Below, piece by piece: positions 36,264 through 48,601 of a DNA stretch of 64,000 bases. Numbering within the stretch: position 1 is the first letter of the stretch; each line of letters begins with the position of its first letter. The translations under genes and the position numbers were made by a program. This DNA is from Gonocerus acuteangulatus (lineage: Eukaryota > Arthropoda > Insecta > Hemiptera > Coreidae): assembly GCA_946811695.1 (NCBI GenBank), contig OX328124.1, positions 29,072,148 to 29,136,147 of the forward strand, written 5' to 3'. A model generated the notes under the pieces. It worked only from the letters and a program-made list of their open reading frames with translations, made no database searches and had not been told where the DNA came from.

Positions 36264-39106
36264 GGCCCAGCGCACACGGTGAGACTGTTTTGCAACTCCA
36301 GTTGCAAACTAGTTGCACGCGCAACTGTTTTGCGACCTCGGCAATGTATTTCAATGGACAGGCGCACACGACGCAACTGGTTTTTGACGATTTCAAACTA
36401 ACCTGAAACCAAACATATGTTAAGGCCCATCGCACACGATGCAACTCGTTTGCAACTCCAGTTGCACGCGCAACTGTTTTGCGACCTCGGCAATGTATTT
36501 CAATGGACAGGCGCACACGACGCAACTTGTTTTTGACGATTTCAAACCAGTCACATGCAACGCAACTGCAACCGCGGGCCCACGGTTGCAGTTGCGTTGC
36601 ATTTGAGTTGTACGAGACTTTCGTCGGACAGCCTTGCATTCTATCGATATTTGTGGTTGCTTAGTTACATGAAGGTTCATTTATTACATATGTTATTCAG
36701 CTATGTTATCTTGGGTTATCAGTCCAGGCAACGAATGCTTGATAACAGCTATAGGTGGAAATTTTTGGAACACAATTTTTGACGTCTTAACTTTGTTTGG
36801 GCTGGATAGGAGGTGAACATAACAAAAGTCCTTGCCCCTAGCCATTAAGCAGGGGGGAAACCCCGCGTCCTAGCGACATGACTATTATATAACAAATAAA
36901 AGCTGATTAAATTTTCTACAAGTTCTATTCTATAAAGTTTTTCGAGATATCTTTAGTTTTCGAAATATCCGCTCGTCAAAGTCTGTCATTTTGGGGAAAA
37001 ACACATTTTTTTCTATTTTCGACCGGATATCTCTTCAACGATGAACCCAAAAAATAAATTGCGGCTACAGGGTTGTAGGACTTCGCTTCAATAACATATA
37101 TTACTTTACTATTTTATGTATTTTCCTTCAACTGTGAAAACAGTTTTAGTGTTCATCGTGATATCCTGCAACAACTGTCGACCAATGAACCGTTCAATTT
37201 CTCACCATTTCCAGTCATTGTATTGTCCAAAATATACTCCATTATGTAAGTACTGGACGTATAAATAGTACGAAATACATAATTTTGGGCCTCTGACCAA
37301 TTATGCACACTCATTTATATAACATCTTGAACATTATATTGGCAATGGTTTTGTTAAGACCAAGTGAGTGCGTATATAACGTTTGAAATAAAATACATAA
37401 AATAGTATTGTAATACATATTATTGAAGCTAATGGAATGCTCTACAACTCAATAACCGATATTTATTTTTTGGGTGCATTGGTGAAGAGATATCCGGTCG
37501 AGAATAGAAAAAAGTGTGTTTTTTCCCAAAATGACAGACTTTCAAGAGCGGATATTTCGAAAACTAAAGATACCTCGAAAAACTTTATTAAATAGAACTT
37601 GTAGTAAATTTAATCAGCTTTCATTTTTTATAGAGTAGTGATGTCGCTAGGACGCAGGGTTTCCGAGATATAAGTGAAAAGTCGAAAAATGGGACCTTCT
37701 AAACCCCCCTCCCCCCCCCCCCCGGCTTAAAGGCTAGGGGCGAGGACATTTGATATGTTCACCTCCTATCTAGGCCAAACAAAGTTACGAAGTCAAAAAT
37801 TGTGTTCCAAAAATTTCCGTCTATAATTGTTCGTTGCCTGGACTGTATGTAAAAGCAGTTTTAAGTAAAGTGTGTTTGAGCCATGTAGCCAATAACAATA
37901 TGTGCCATCAAGAACTTAACGTGTAGCAATTTTTGATTTAAAAACGGATGTCAGATTCGATTTTAGCACATCAAAAAACCCTACATTCAAATTTTGTGAA
38001 TATTACAAAAATAAAAAAAAAAGAAAAAAGGTATTTTAAATTTCACTAAGGGGGAGGGCCCTTATAAGTTTGTTAAAGATTCAAGAATCCGGCCATATTT
38101 CAAAGAATATTTACCCGATTCAAACCAAACTTGGAGGGTCGATAATCTGACAAATTTCCTTCCAATGAGGGTGTTTCTACGTGTTCTGGGATTGACGTTA
38201 TATGCAAAAAAATTAACATTTTATTTTTATTTTGAGAACCATTTTTTGCAAGTACATTTTGATATAATACAATAGTAATTTATATGATGATGGTCATTTA
38301 TTGATTAGAACAAGGAGTCTTTCTTCTTTTTAAGGATTTCAATGAATTAAAAATGGGATTATCTCAAGAGGAGATATTGAATTTCAAAACGTCACGTTAC
38401 TTTTTCGCTTACAAATTTGTAGTCTCCTTCAGACTGGGAAAAATCATTAGTTTTTGTTTTCAAAGATATTCACCACATTAAAGTTTTTTGGGGTGCTTAT
38501 TTCTGCTATTATTTTTGGTCTAAAAAAAATGTATAATGCTAGTTTACTTGAAAACATAAACATATTTTTGAATTTATTTGACGTAATATAAATTATTGTT
38601 TAACGATTATATTGTTCTTTTAATCTAGGAACTCTATAAAACAAATGAATTGGTGAAAAAATCATGTCGATATAATTTTTAAAACTCGATGAAAAAAGCA
38701 CTTGAACTTATTTTATATTATTTCTTGGCTCCAAGGCGTATTGGACGGAACGCTCGGACACGTCGACTATTTTTCTGTGTAGAATCACCAGAATAAAAAT
38801 AGTTCATATTGGTGACCCCCATCGCTGTATACTCCCCTTGTGAGTCTGACATCGCAAGTTCTTACAAAGAAACACGTAACTCACTAAATAAACAAACCAC
38901 TTTCGAAACTGTTGGGCAATTGATTTACAACAAGCCAATATACTCGCGTGTTTTGTTTTTGTTAATAAATAATTTTATACGCAACTGGTTTGCAACTCGA
39001 GTTGCAGAACAGTCGCGCCTTTTGCTGAAAAAAATTGCAAACTGGTTTCAGACGCAACTAGTTTGCAACTCGAGTTGCAGAATAGTCTCACCGTGTGCGC
39101 TGGGCC
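36264..39106. mobile_element. PIF/Harbinger-like element, 2.84 kb, no transposase found
   Basis: Terminal inverted repeats of about 53 bp begin GGCCCAGCGCACACGGTGAG at both ends. They are flanked by TTA (36261-36263 and 39107-39109), the 3-bp target typical of PIF/Harbinger. The ends are full of short GTTGCA/TGCAAC palindromes. A second left-end-like copy starts at 36424, a duplication of about 150 bp. I see no DDE transposase or MADF/Myb frame, so it is non-autonomous. A long foldback lies inside at 36719-37845. Confidence 0.7.
36719..37845. repeat. Long foldback (inverted repeat with arms of over 400 bp)
   Basis: The left arm 36719-37128 (CAGTCCAGGCAACGAA..., GGAAATTTTTGGAACACAAT, TATCCGCTCGTCAAAGTC) is matched in reverse by 37388-37845, with about 260 bp between. 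The arms are diverged by small changes and by runs of C. Confidence 0.75.
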
Positions 39107-39767
39107 TTATGTTTAAATCACGATATTTCGAAACAATTGCATGTTCCATGGCCTCAAGTAGACATTAAATACTGAATGAATATTTTGAAATATCCAGGGA
39201 ATTTAAAAATAAATTGTAGATAATTTGAAAACATATATTTTTTTTTAAATTATTTAATTAAATAAATGTTTTATTAACAATGTTCTATCCTTTACTAACG
39301 GCACTGAGGATACCAACGGAAACTTGCTAAGATGACGCAGTTCCTGTAATTCGGACATTTTAAGTAGAATGTGACTATAGAATTAGTATATGAAGCATTG
39401 CCAAATTTATCCGTCAATCACCTATATTTTCAAGGATTTATATAGGATATAATAAAACTGGAGATAACCGTATGAAATCTGAGCATATATCACTGTATAA
39501 ACACGTATGTACACTAAACACTGTCACTGATTACACTATTTACCTTTAGAGCTGTGTTGCTTGATGTAGATCCTAGGAGGGATGATGTGCTAGTGAGTGG
39601 GAGTGGGGGGTTTTCACCCCTTTATACACAGATCCTGCTATGGGAGTCTGTCCATTCCTTCATTGCACAACCCTTGTCTTGTTTCGTGCTTTCGGAAACC
39701 TTCAGCTGTGCATTGGTAGGTTTTTGGAGAAGTGTCTGGCTGGTAGGGAGCCCTTTTTTCGATTTTT

Positions 39768-41207
39768 TTAGCGCGGTTCCTCCCTCCCTCCATACGGAAA
39801 AACCCGCGTATGATGTTAACCCCATAACATAATCTAGAAGTGCCGAGTAGAGAATTTTACGTTTCAGAACCTATTGATCTCAAAAATAACAGTGGTTCAT
39901 ATATAAGGCTCAAAAATGGTCCAATTTCGATTTTTGGTACAAAAATCTTTTAAGTTTGTTGATTTGGTTCAAAGGTCAAGTTTGTTAACCAGCAGAATCC
40001 ACCGCAACATTGTTTTTGGGGCGAGATTTGCGTGAACAAAACCGTAACGTTTACGCTTTCATGCATATGCTTGCTGGTAATCGTTTTATAGGTTCCTTCA
40101 CGTAGGAAAAAGAATAAAACGTGAGGAAAGTGAAAAAAATATTTTTGTAACTTGTAATTTTCGGTTTGGGTACTAAGAATCGCGGGGTTTAATAGAAAAA
40201 TTTCTTGCAGGTTTGAAATTCATCCAAACTAAGATATTTAAATTTTTGTTTCATATGGAAGTATTCGAAAAAAAAATTATTAATAGACATTAAATGTTTT
40301 GGGAGCCTTGTATATGTCTGTAAGCGATTAGAAAAGGCGATAGCTTTAACCGTTTTCGAGAAAATTGGAAAAACAGTTGTTCATTAACGATTTTGGTTTG
40401 GGTACTTAAAATCATGGGATTCAGTTGAAATATTTTCTGCACCTTCGAATTTCATCAAAACTAATATGTTGAAATTTTAGTTACGTTTTGAGATAAGGAA
40501 GGGTTAGAATAAAATATTTTTTTAACAGACGTGAAAAGTTTTGGGAACTTCGTATACTTTCATTAATATCTCGAAAACGGTTGAAAATCATGGGAAGCAA
40601 AAGGTTACCATTCGAAAGCTTACTAAATGGTTTACAAAAAAGGTTCTGAAGAAACTTTTGAATAAGCGATGTCAATCGGAGAAATAAGTAAATAAACTTT
40701 GAAGTAATTGATTTCGTTTCTTCGAACGGTTCTTTTTGTTTGTTTTTATATCTTGTTATTTTTTTAATTGCTTATAGTTGGATTAATGTATTTGACAATA
40801 AAACAGATTAAGTAAAATAAGGAAAAAAATTCATTGTTAGAAATATAGCTTGCCAAGAGAAATAGATTCGATGACGTCTTTTGAATATTTTCAATTGCCT
40901 TTATGCTGTTGGTTTGTTATTTTATTTTTTAATTGATTTTATTTGTAGAATTATTACTATAGTAGAAGAACACAAGAAAATGTGAAAAATTTTGATATTT
41001 TTCAACGCATTGAAACGTATGAAATAAGTATCTTTAGAAGAGAATTCTGGGGTCTGGCGTCCCGGCCAGGTAAAGTCATAAACCCCTTTGAACAAAGGCC
41101 GAACAAAATATTATCTGTTTCTATTCTAAGCTTTTCAAATGACAATAGGGATATGAACGGAACCGCGCTAAGATGATGCAGTTCCTGCGAGTCTGACTTT
41201 TTTTTTG
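39768..41207 (+). mobile_element. H-family element, copy d
   Basis: Left end TTAGCGCGGTTCCTCCCTCC, right end GGAACCGCGCTAAGATGATG then CAGTTCCTGCGAGTCTGACT. The central (AT)n is missing; only ATATATAAGG remains at that place, so the tract contracted or never expanded in this copy. The middle appears partly duplicated: GTTTTGGGAGC/AACTT blocks occur twice. Confidence 0.68.
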
Positions 41208-41281
41208 TGTTGCGCGTCTTAGCTCATAAATGTTTTGATACTGGTTTTCAATGAGTGTCTGTATGCATTTATTGTGTAGGT

Positions 41282-41484
41282 TTTTTCTTTGTTTTTGTTT
41301 TTTGTTTTTTAACGGCGCATCAACTATTTGGGCTATTAGTGCCGGGCTATCTACAGGTTGCCACCCTTTCATAATGCCAACAGCACGTGGTCGGTCACCC
41401 ATTCAGGTGCTGACCACGCCCGACGTTGCTCAACTTCGGTGATCTACGGGAACCGGTGTATTCAACGTGGCTATGGCCGTTGGC
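41282..41484 (-). mobile_element. 5S-rRNA-derived SINE
   Basis: The minus strand starts GCCAACGGCCATAGCCACGT and continues through TTGAATACACCGG, GATCACCGAAGTTGAGCAAC, GTCGGGCGTGGTCAG and TGGGTGACCG, ending GTGCTGTTGGC. This is almost a whole insect 5S rRNA including its internal promoter, minus about 10 nt of the 3' arm. Then come GGGTGGCAACCTGTAGATAG, a tail (GGCACTAATAGCCC ... GATGCGCC) and an A-rich end. A 13-bp target duplication, TTATTGTGTAGGT, flanks it (41269-41281, 41485-41497). It is a retroposed copy, not a functional 5S gene. Confidence 0.88.
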
Positions 41485-41947
41485 TTATTGTGTAGGTGTC
41501 TTATTTTTGCGAAGTATTTTATGCATAATTTTGAGGCCTGTGTTGCAATGGTGGCCCGTTAATGCACTCGCATGAGCCCAGCCTATTTCATGCGTTTTTT
41601 TGTGTATTTCTTGGCCAATTTCATACAAGAGTGTGAGAAGGATCACATTCCTCTAAACTCAATCCAGTGCTTGATTGCATACTGCTTCAATACCCTGAAT
41701 CTTACAGCGTACTATGTCATCGGAGATCCACATGCACTGCTATGGTCTGGTAAATTACTCCCTCTCGAGCAGACCTACTTCAGATTCGTCCATGCCTAGA
41801 AAGGACTTTAAGTTCACCACTTTGAGTGTGTGCATTTTAAACCTACTGCCAGGTAGAGCACCCAGGGAAGGTAATTCCGGTATGTAGGTCTGTAGTTGGC
41901 CTATTGTCAGTGTTACACAATATACATTATAATGTCATCTGAAGTAC

Positions 41948-42650
41948 CTATACATTTATAAGGTCATTTGCCTGCGCCGTGTTCTTGCGAGTTCGTATGA
42001 ACTCATCTGAAGTATACATTTGTAAAGTCATTTGCCTGCGCCGTGTTCTTGCGAGTTCGTATGAACTCATCTGAAGTATACATTTGTAAGGTCATTTGCC
42101 TGCGCCGTGTTCTTGCGAGTTCGTATGAACTCATCTGAAGTATACATTTGTAAGGTCATTTGCCTGCGCCGTGTTCTTGCGAGTTCGTATGAACTCATCT
42201 GAAGTATACATTTGTAAGGTCATTTGCCTGCGCCGTGTTCTTGCGAGTTCGTATGAACTCATCTGAAGTATACATCTGCAAGATTATTTGCTTGCTCCGT
42301 GTTCTTGCGAGTTCCTATGAACTCGTCTAAAGTATACACCTGCATGGTTATTTGCTCGCCCCGTGTTCTTGCGAGTTCGTATGAACTCATCAGAAGTAAA
42401 GAAGTGCATTGCTATTTTGCTTACGCCGTACTCCTACGAGTTCGTATGAACTCGTCTGAAATATACACCTGCATGGTTATTTGCTTGCAACGTGTTCTTG
42501 ATAGTTCGAATGAATTCATCTGCAAGTGTATTACTACTTTACTTGCGGCGTATTCTTAGGAGCTCTTTCGAACTCATCAGAAGTAAACAAGTACATTGCT
42601 ACGATGATTGCGCCGTGTTCTTACGATCTCTTACTATGACTCCTAGGCGA
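41948..42650 (+). repeat. 64-bp minisatellite, about 11 units
   Basis: The unit GTATACATTTGTAAGGTCAT, TTGCCTGCGCCGTGTTCTTG, CGAGTTCGTATGAACTCATC, TGAA repeats with a 64-bp period. The first five to six units are nearly identical and later ones diverge steadily. Each carries the small palindrome GAGTTCGTATGAACTC. Confidence 0.9.
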
Positions 42651-43553
42651 TCAATTCTGGAGCGAGTTATATGAAAATCTAGTCCTAGATATTTGAAATT
42701 TAAAATGTCGAAAGTTAGTTAATGTGAAGGTCACCAAGCAGAGTAATGTGCTTAGCTTAGCAACTTCGGCGGGACTTCATTACTATTTCATACTATTTTA
42801 ACCCTTAGCAAACAACAAACATTTGTAATTTAATCTTTTTATAATTAGGTAGAATGAAACAAAGCATTCCAAAACATTGAGAGTATTAAAATGCTCATTA
42901 TTGAAGCTAACTTTATATAAACTACAATATCAAAAAGCCATTTCCATTGTATTAAGTCCTGGGACAGGAATTTTTCGCGAGTTCTCATCAATGGCCTTCC
43001 ATGTAGCAAGGAGCGTGGGAAAGAGCCGTAATATTAGCTACATATGTTAGCTCTGATCGCTTTATCCTACCGTACAGGAAACATTAGGCCTGGTATCTCA
43101 TGAATACTAGCGGTTCCAGTAGGCGCTTCCGCTTTATCCACATTTATATCAAATATTTTAGTAAAGTGACACGAATAATTTTTACTATCGAAGAAATGTT
43201 GGTATAGAGGTTGCACTCATGCTAGATTTTTTTTAATACATAATTTTTTCGCTGATACCGAAATTTAAAAAAATCCTTTAGAGCCTTTTGCTCAAATTCA
43301 GGAACATAAATATACTTTAGATCCAGCCGATAAACCTATGTAATGTACTGCATAACATACAGTCTTCTTTTTCGTACATGGCCACCGCGCTTGCGCGAAC
43401 GCCAGCGGACACTTTTTTGTAACGATTTTTTCAGTTTAGTCATTGCTAAAGCATATTTATGCTAAAATATATTGTGCAGGGGGGTGAAATTTGGTCGATT
43501 GATTTCTTAAGTAATCAACATTCTCTTCCTGGAATATGAAGGTTCTAAAGGCA

Positions 43554-43619
<66 letters not shown>

Positions 43620-43997
43620 AAAATGTTTAATTTACCCATTTTTTCATACTTATTGCTATTTTTCAAATGAGAGAATACATTTTATAATTTTTTTAAATAA
43701 TATAACATTATAGGCAATTTCATTACAAATCTTTTGACGACTTGGGAAGGTCTCTCGCTTGAATACTTTTAGTATTTATCCAGGCGAAATAAGTACAGAA
43801 AAAACTTCATTTTCTCGATTGTTGTAGTATTAAAAATTCCCTAAAAAAGGAAAGCTTAACTCAGTTGTTCTTATTTGAAGAGTTCAGGAGATATTCCCGA
43901 AAAATTAGTTTGCCCAATCTCGTTATTCAACTCAAACATATGCGCCCTGGACTATTTATTGGCATTTTTTTTCTTATAATTATTATTATGACGATAG
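42651..43997. other. Unassigned DNA
   Basis: Only an (AT)n run and a faint G-family-like left end near 43185-43225 (GAGGTTGCACTCATG). Confidence 0.4.
43558..43618. repeat. (AT)n microsatellite
   Basis: Perfect AT run of about 60 bp in otherwise unassigned DNA. Confidence 0.9.
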
Positions 43998-44052
<55 letters not shown>

Positions 44053-44190
44053 CACGTGTCTATCTTTCTGTTTGTTCCTTATAACAATCCACATAGTTCG
44101 ACCGATGTTGATCAAACTTTGCACACAGGTAGATATTGACCCGGTGAGTGTCTTAGGCTAGGTCAAAATAGTCTAAAAATGCGCAACGTA
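43998..44190 (+). mobile_element. Helitron 5' fragment
   Basis: An (AT)n run is followed by AATCACGTGTCTATCTTTCT, then GTTTGTTCCTTATAACAATC and one diverged internal unit. No 3' end. Confidence 0.5.
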
Positions 44191-45649
44191 AAAAGGTAAA
44201 ATGTATGTTGCAAATTTATTCAGAAAGAAAACTTGATATGAAGTGTATAGGGAAGATAGCTGTTTAGCCGAGAATGGATCCTACACATATCCCACATCCA
44301 TGGATAGATGTGTATCAGCCTTTATCAGTTGACAATGAGGAGAATGCTTTTTATGAAAGGTATATTTCCTATTTCCGTGGAAGCAAATGTGGAGGTCACC
44401 GGGCTTCTTCTTGGTACAAGAGTATGCACTTATTCATATTGTTTTTAAAAGAATGAACACAAAATGTGATTTTTCACTCCTAAAGGAATCAATAAGGATC
44501 GTCAACAATCAACTGAACATCTTAAACAAGAAATATTAATTTAATAAAATAAAGAGAAGTTCTCATAAAAAAAAGTATCTATTACACCAAAAGTAATAAA
44601 ATGGCTTATATATAGCCCAGAAGCGTATTATTAATTCAAGGAGGTTTACTTCGGTACAAAAGAAGACATTCTTCCTTCAGTTGGACATGGCCGTTTATTA
44701 TTATTATTATCATTTTGATCATTATACAAAATTTCCGATACTATGTCGAAGATGACTACAATGCGTGTCATACGCCCTGGCATGGCGGGTTTGCTCAGGT
44801 CAGGCTCCGTTATTCCACCGTAATTACTGAATTTTTCTTCGCCTTGTATTCGTTGTCGTCGGGTATATTTTTAACTCCATTTGTCCATAACATTACCCAA
44901 AATCAAATGGGTACTAGCAAAGTCCACCCGCGCTGTTGCTCCGTTAACTCACAGCATTCCTCAGGAAGAAACTACTGTTACCTCGTCCGAAACTGCTGGT
45001 TATTATAATACATCCTTCCCATGAGGCTTCCATTAAAATATTCATAAAATATTTTCTTATCTTCATTGAAAATAATATTTTAACTAACATGGGCTTGTTA
45101 CTAATGCTTTAATATCATATATGCAGTCTAAACTAGAAAACAAACTTATAAGAATATTATAAACAACATTTTCTGTATAAACATTCTTCCGCCATGTAAG
45201 GTTTTACTGGTTTTCTCAGCACGTTTCTGATTAGTTTCAATTATTTTATAACTAATTTCGTTGGAATAAAAACTATATATATCATGTACAATTTTTTTAT
45301 TATTGACTAATGAGTCAATTCTTTTTATTTTAATGAAACGTATGATCGCTAGGGGCAAACAATTTTTTCCGGTGTAAAATATTAGATCATTTTTCATTAT
45401 TTTTATAATTCTTCTCTGTCATTAGTTTTGACAGATGTGTAGCAAGTTTTGTCGTTGCCAGAAAGTAAAAATTACGGTCGTTATATTTTTTATAAAATCT
45501 TCCAGTAATTTTCCTCTGGACCTCCCAGCTGTAAAGAAGAGGAAATGATGTCAAGAAATCAACACAACAAATTCCTAACCCTTTTCAATGGTTCTTGTTC
45601 ATTCGTGAGTAACAACAATTATTTTCGAATATGAAAAAAAAAATCCGTC
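44191..45649. other. Unassigned DNA
   Basis: An open frame at about 44616-45008 (plus) has an isoleucine-rich start caused by an ATT repeat and no recognisable domain. I do not support it as a gene. Confidence 0.4.
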
Positions 45650-45932
45650 CCACAAGGCCACAGTCTGGTCGGTACTATGCTCCGGCGACCTGATTTCCCC
45701 CTTTGAAGGTATCCATTAATAAATTCATTAAGTCTGGGGCCTTGGGATGGCCTGTGACCTTTTTTGATTGTTATTGATTTTTGTATGCATCGCTTTGGTA
45801 GTGACTGTGACCTTTAATCCAACCCACGAACGAAGTCGCTAGAAGATAAAATATTTGATGCGCTCGAGTTTTGAACTCAGGTCCTCCAGTTTATTAGTTT
45901 AGCTCTAACACTGAGCTAACCTCGGCCTCCCT
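45650..45932 (-). mobile_element. tRNA-derived SINE, type C
   Basis: The minus strand starts AGGGAGGCCGAGGTTAGCTC with A box GGTTAGCTCAGTGTTAGAGC and a B-box-like GAGTTCAAAACTC. The body includes TCGTTCGTGGGTTGGATTAA and a downstream block shared with 20897-21165. Confidence 0.65.
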
Positions 45933-46155
45933 ACATTCATTTTAAAACTTAAAAATAATGGTTGGCAGTAAAGGAATAATTACCCTAGAGTCATTTTAAT
46001 CGAAATTTGATGAGGTTTTCATTTCCACAACAGACGGAGAGTGACATAGAATCATCCAAACGGATTGGTTCATCCTTTCTTGGGCTCCCTGTGAAAGGAT
46101 TGAGAATCATACCAAAATTTTAGCACAAATAAAAACTTTTTTTTATGCTAATAGT

Positions 46156-46597
46156 CAGGGCCGCCGCATATCAGAGCCGGGCCCGGGACCAGATCACGGG
46201 CCCCCACTTCTCAGAGCCAGAATGAAAATTCTAGTACTTTGCTATAAAACTTTGGGCATTTTAAAATTAGTTTCATCTTGAGTTTTGAGCAAAATGAGAA
46301 TAAAAGCCGACAATCGGTGCAGCAAAGGTCACTTCCGGTCTTGTAGTTTTATTACGACTCCTAATGAAATATACTATTCTGGGACTGCACTTGTTTTGTC
46401 GTTCATGTACATTAAAAAAATATAGATCCCATTCCAATAAATATAGGCTACGCTCGTCTATATTTCTAAACCCCATTCTTTTTACAAGCTCATAACCTAT
46501 ACATTTTTTTCCAAATAGAGAAGATCGGCCCGGGCCCCCACGGTGCCCGGGCCCGGGACGACTGTCCCGGTTGTCCCCCCCCCATGTGGCGGCCCTG
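46156..46597. mobile_element. hAT-type MITE with 8-bp target duplication
   Basis: Ends CAGGGCCGCCGCAT and ATGTGGCGGCCCTG are inverted. Flanks CTAATAGT (46148-46155) and CTACTAGT (46598-46605) match at 7 of 8. Blocks GACAATCGGTGCAGCAAAGG, TTCTTTTTACAAGCTCATAA and GCCCGGGCCCGGGAC are shared with the copies at 2658 and 51163. Confidence 0.7.
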
Positions 46598-47109
46598 CTA
46601 CTAGTATTTAGTTTTATTAGACTATTTTGAGCGAGCCCCGTCTATTTGCACACTTGCATTTTCCACGGCCAGCGATCTCATCTCAATGATATGTATGATT
46701 ATCTATTAGAGTAATTTTGAAAGGAGTCGCAAAAATCTTAGGTAAATCCTCTGCTCTTATGGCCTAAATGCCTAATACCTTAGACCACGCCTTCAGTGCC
46801 TGACATTTTTTATTCTAAAAAGGTGCACTCTGAGATTCGAGCATAGTCGTCGGCTAATGCAACATTAGAAGGGCTTGGGCGTAAAGAGCAGCCGCCTCAC
46901 TTTTCTCAAGACCATTTCTAGTACCTGGCACATCCGAGTTTAATTGGATATTGAAGAGGGAGACGCTTGTCAAACAATTTTGGTTGTGGGTGTGGCTTGT
47001 GACATATTTCTGTAAAACGTAACATAATTCAGTTATTTAATCAACTTTTTGCCTGAATAAATCAGTTTTTAAATATTTTATTATAGTGCCTAAATTTTGG
47101 GCTTCCTTC

Positions 47110-47290
47110 ATTCCGTAACTCCCTTATGTCATGTAGTACGTGTCTTATTGTCAATTGTACATTACAATATCTGCAGAGTGGCTAGTTCTGTCGTCCCACT
47201 AAATGTGAATACGTTAGCCATGAATGCCCTATTCTTAGCCTAGTGACAACAACCTCATCGCTTTTGGTGAATAGATTCTCTGATAGCCAG
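47110..47290 (-). pseudogene. Decayed LINE ORF2 C-terminus, third copy
   Basis: On the minus strand one frame reads VVVTRLRIGHSWLTYSHLV, an in-frame TAG, then CRYCNVQLTIRHVLHD. It matches the RLRIGH...C-x2-C...H motif of the copies at 9.15 and 24.6 kb. The internal stop shows it is dead. Confidence 0.6.
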
Positions 47291-47336
47291 GCAGTCATTT
47301 CATAGCATTTCTGGTGAATAATCAGATAGATAGATA

Positions 47337-47700
47337 TTTATATTTATTTATTTCTGTAAGATATATCTTGTACATATAATATCAATATTAGACACCGTGT
47401 TTTTTTCCATTTTGAGTCTGGTAAATACTATAATATTTATTTATTTCTGTAAGATATATCTTGTACAAATAATATCAATATTAGACACCGTGTTTTTTTC
47501 CATTTTGAGTCTGGTATATACTATAATATTTATTTATTTCTGTAAGATATATCTTGTACAAATAATATCAATATTAGACACCCTGTTTTTTTTCCATTTT
47601 GAGTCTGGTATATACTATAATATTTATTTATTTCTGTAAGATATATCTTGTACAAATAATATCAATATTAGACACCGTGTTTTTTTCCATTTTAAGTATA
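47337..47700 (+). repeat. 92-93 bp tandem array, four units
   Basis: The unit contains TATTTATTTATTTCTGTAAG, ATATATCTTGTACAAATAAT and ATCAATATTAGACACCGTGT, then TTTTTTCCATTTTGAGTCTG. Four near-identical copies, the last diverging at its end. Confidence 0.88.
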
Positions 47701-48074
47701 ATAAATGTTATAATACTTTAAAAATTTCACAGAAAATTACAATATAAACATTATATAATTCTAAAGTTAACTTATTATATTATTTACATCATTCATACAT
47801 TTATTATATTCATATGTTATTTATATTAATCATACATTTATACTAAAAAAAATTGTAAGATTATTTTTATAGTATTTTTTAACAATCAAATACTTGTTAA
47901 TATTACTTTAAATGTATCAGTATTATCCAAATATGATTAATAATGTGTCCTTCAAAATAGAAAAAATTACAAAAAAATAAAACTGAAAGTAAAACATGGA
48001 AAAATTGTTGATACTGTGAATCTACTCATTGACAATAAGAGAGTGAAACTTCTTCTTCTTACAGATTGTTTCAA

Positions 48075-48601
48075 TCTATATATATAAAAATCTCGTGTCT
48101 GTCTGTTTGTTCCTTATACAAATCCACACCGTTTGACCGACTTTGACCAAACTTAGAATACTGGTAGGTCGTGATACGGAAAGTCTCGTAGGCTAAGTCA
48201 AAAACGTCTACCAGCTGGCTGTCTGTATGTTTGTTCCTTATACAAATCCACACCCTTCGTTCGATTTTGAGCATGCTTGGGACACAGGTAGATCGTGATA
48301 CTGGGAGTGTCATAGGCTAGGTCAAAAACGCCTACCAGCTGTCTGTCTCTATGTTTGTTCCTTATACAAATCCACACCGTTTAACCGATTTTGACCAAGC
48401 GTGGCACACAGGTAGTTCTTGACACGGGGAGAATCATAGGCTAGGTTAAAATCGTCTATGACACACAGTTCGGCGATCACGAGTTCGAAACAATGAACCC
48501 AAATAGTTACAGATTTTGATATTAATTATTTGGTTTCTTATTTATTTTTGCTTTTATATATGCAGAAGTAGGTGTAGCATAGCACGCCGGGTAACAGCTA
48601 G
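48075..48601 (+). mobile_element. Non-autonomous Helitron, copy 1
   Basis: 5' end A|TCTATATATATAAAA, 3' end GCACGCCGGGTAACAGCTAG|T, i.e. a TC start and CTAG end between A and T as in canonical Helitrons. Inside are three tandem units of about 115 bp (GTTTGTTCCTTATACAAATC ... CATAGGCTAGGTCAAAAACG). Confidence 0.78.

Noticed and set aside
36166..36680. Cysteine-rich open frames in both directions at the Harbinger-like left end
   Set aside because: They come from palindromic TTGCAAC/GTTGCAA repeats of the terminal inverted repeat and have no domain.
41372..41484. Functional 5S rRNA gene
   Set aside because: It lacks about 10 nt of the 3' arm, is followed by a SINE body and A-rich tail, and is flanked by a 13-bp target duplication.
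41948..42650. CRISPR-like repeat array
   Set aside because: Units are contiguous tandem repeats without unique spacers, and the genome is eukaryotic.
44616..45008. Plus-strand open frame of about 130 codons
   Set aside because: It begins in an ATT repeat, has no recognisable domain or splice context, and its composition is not clearly coding.
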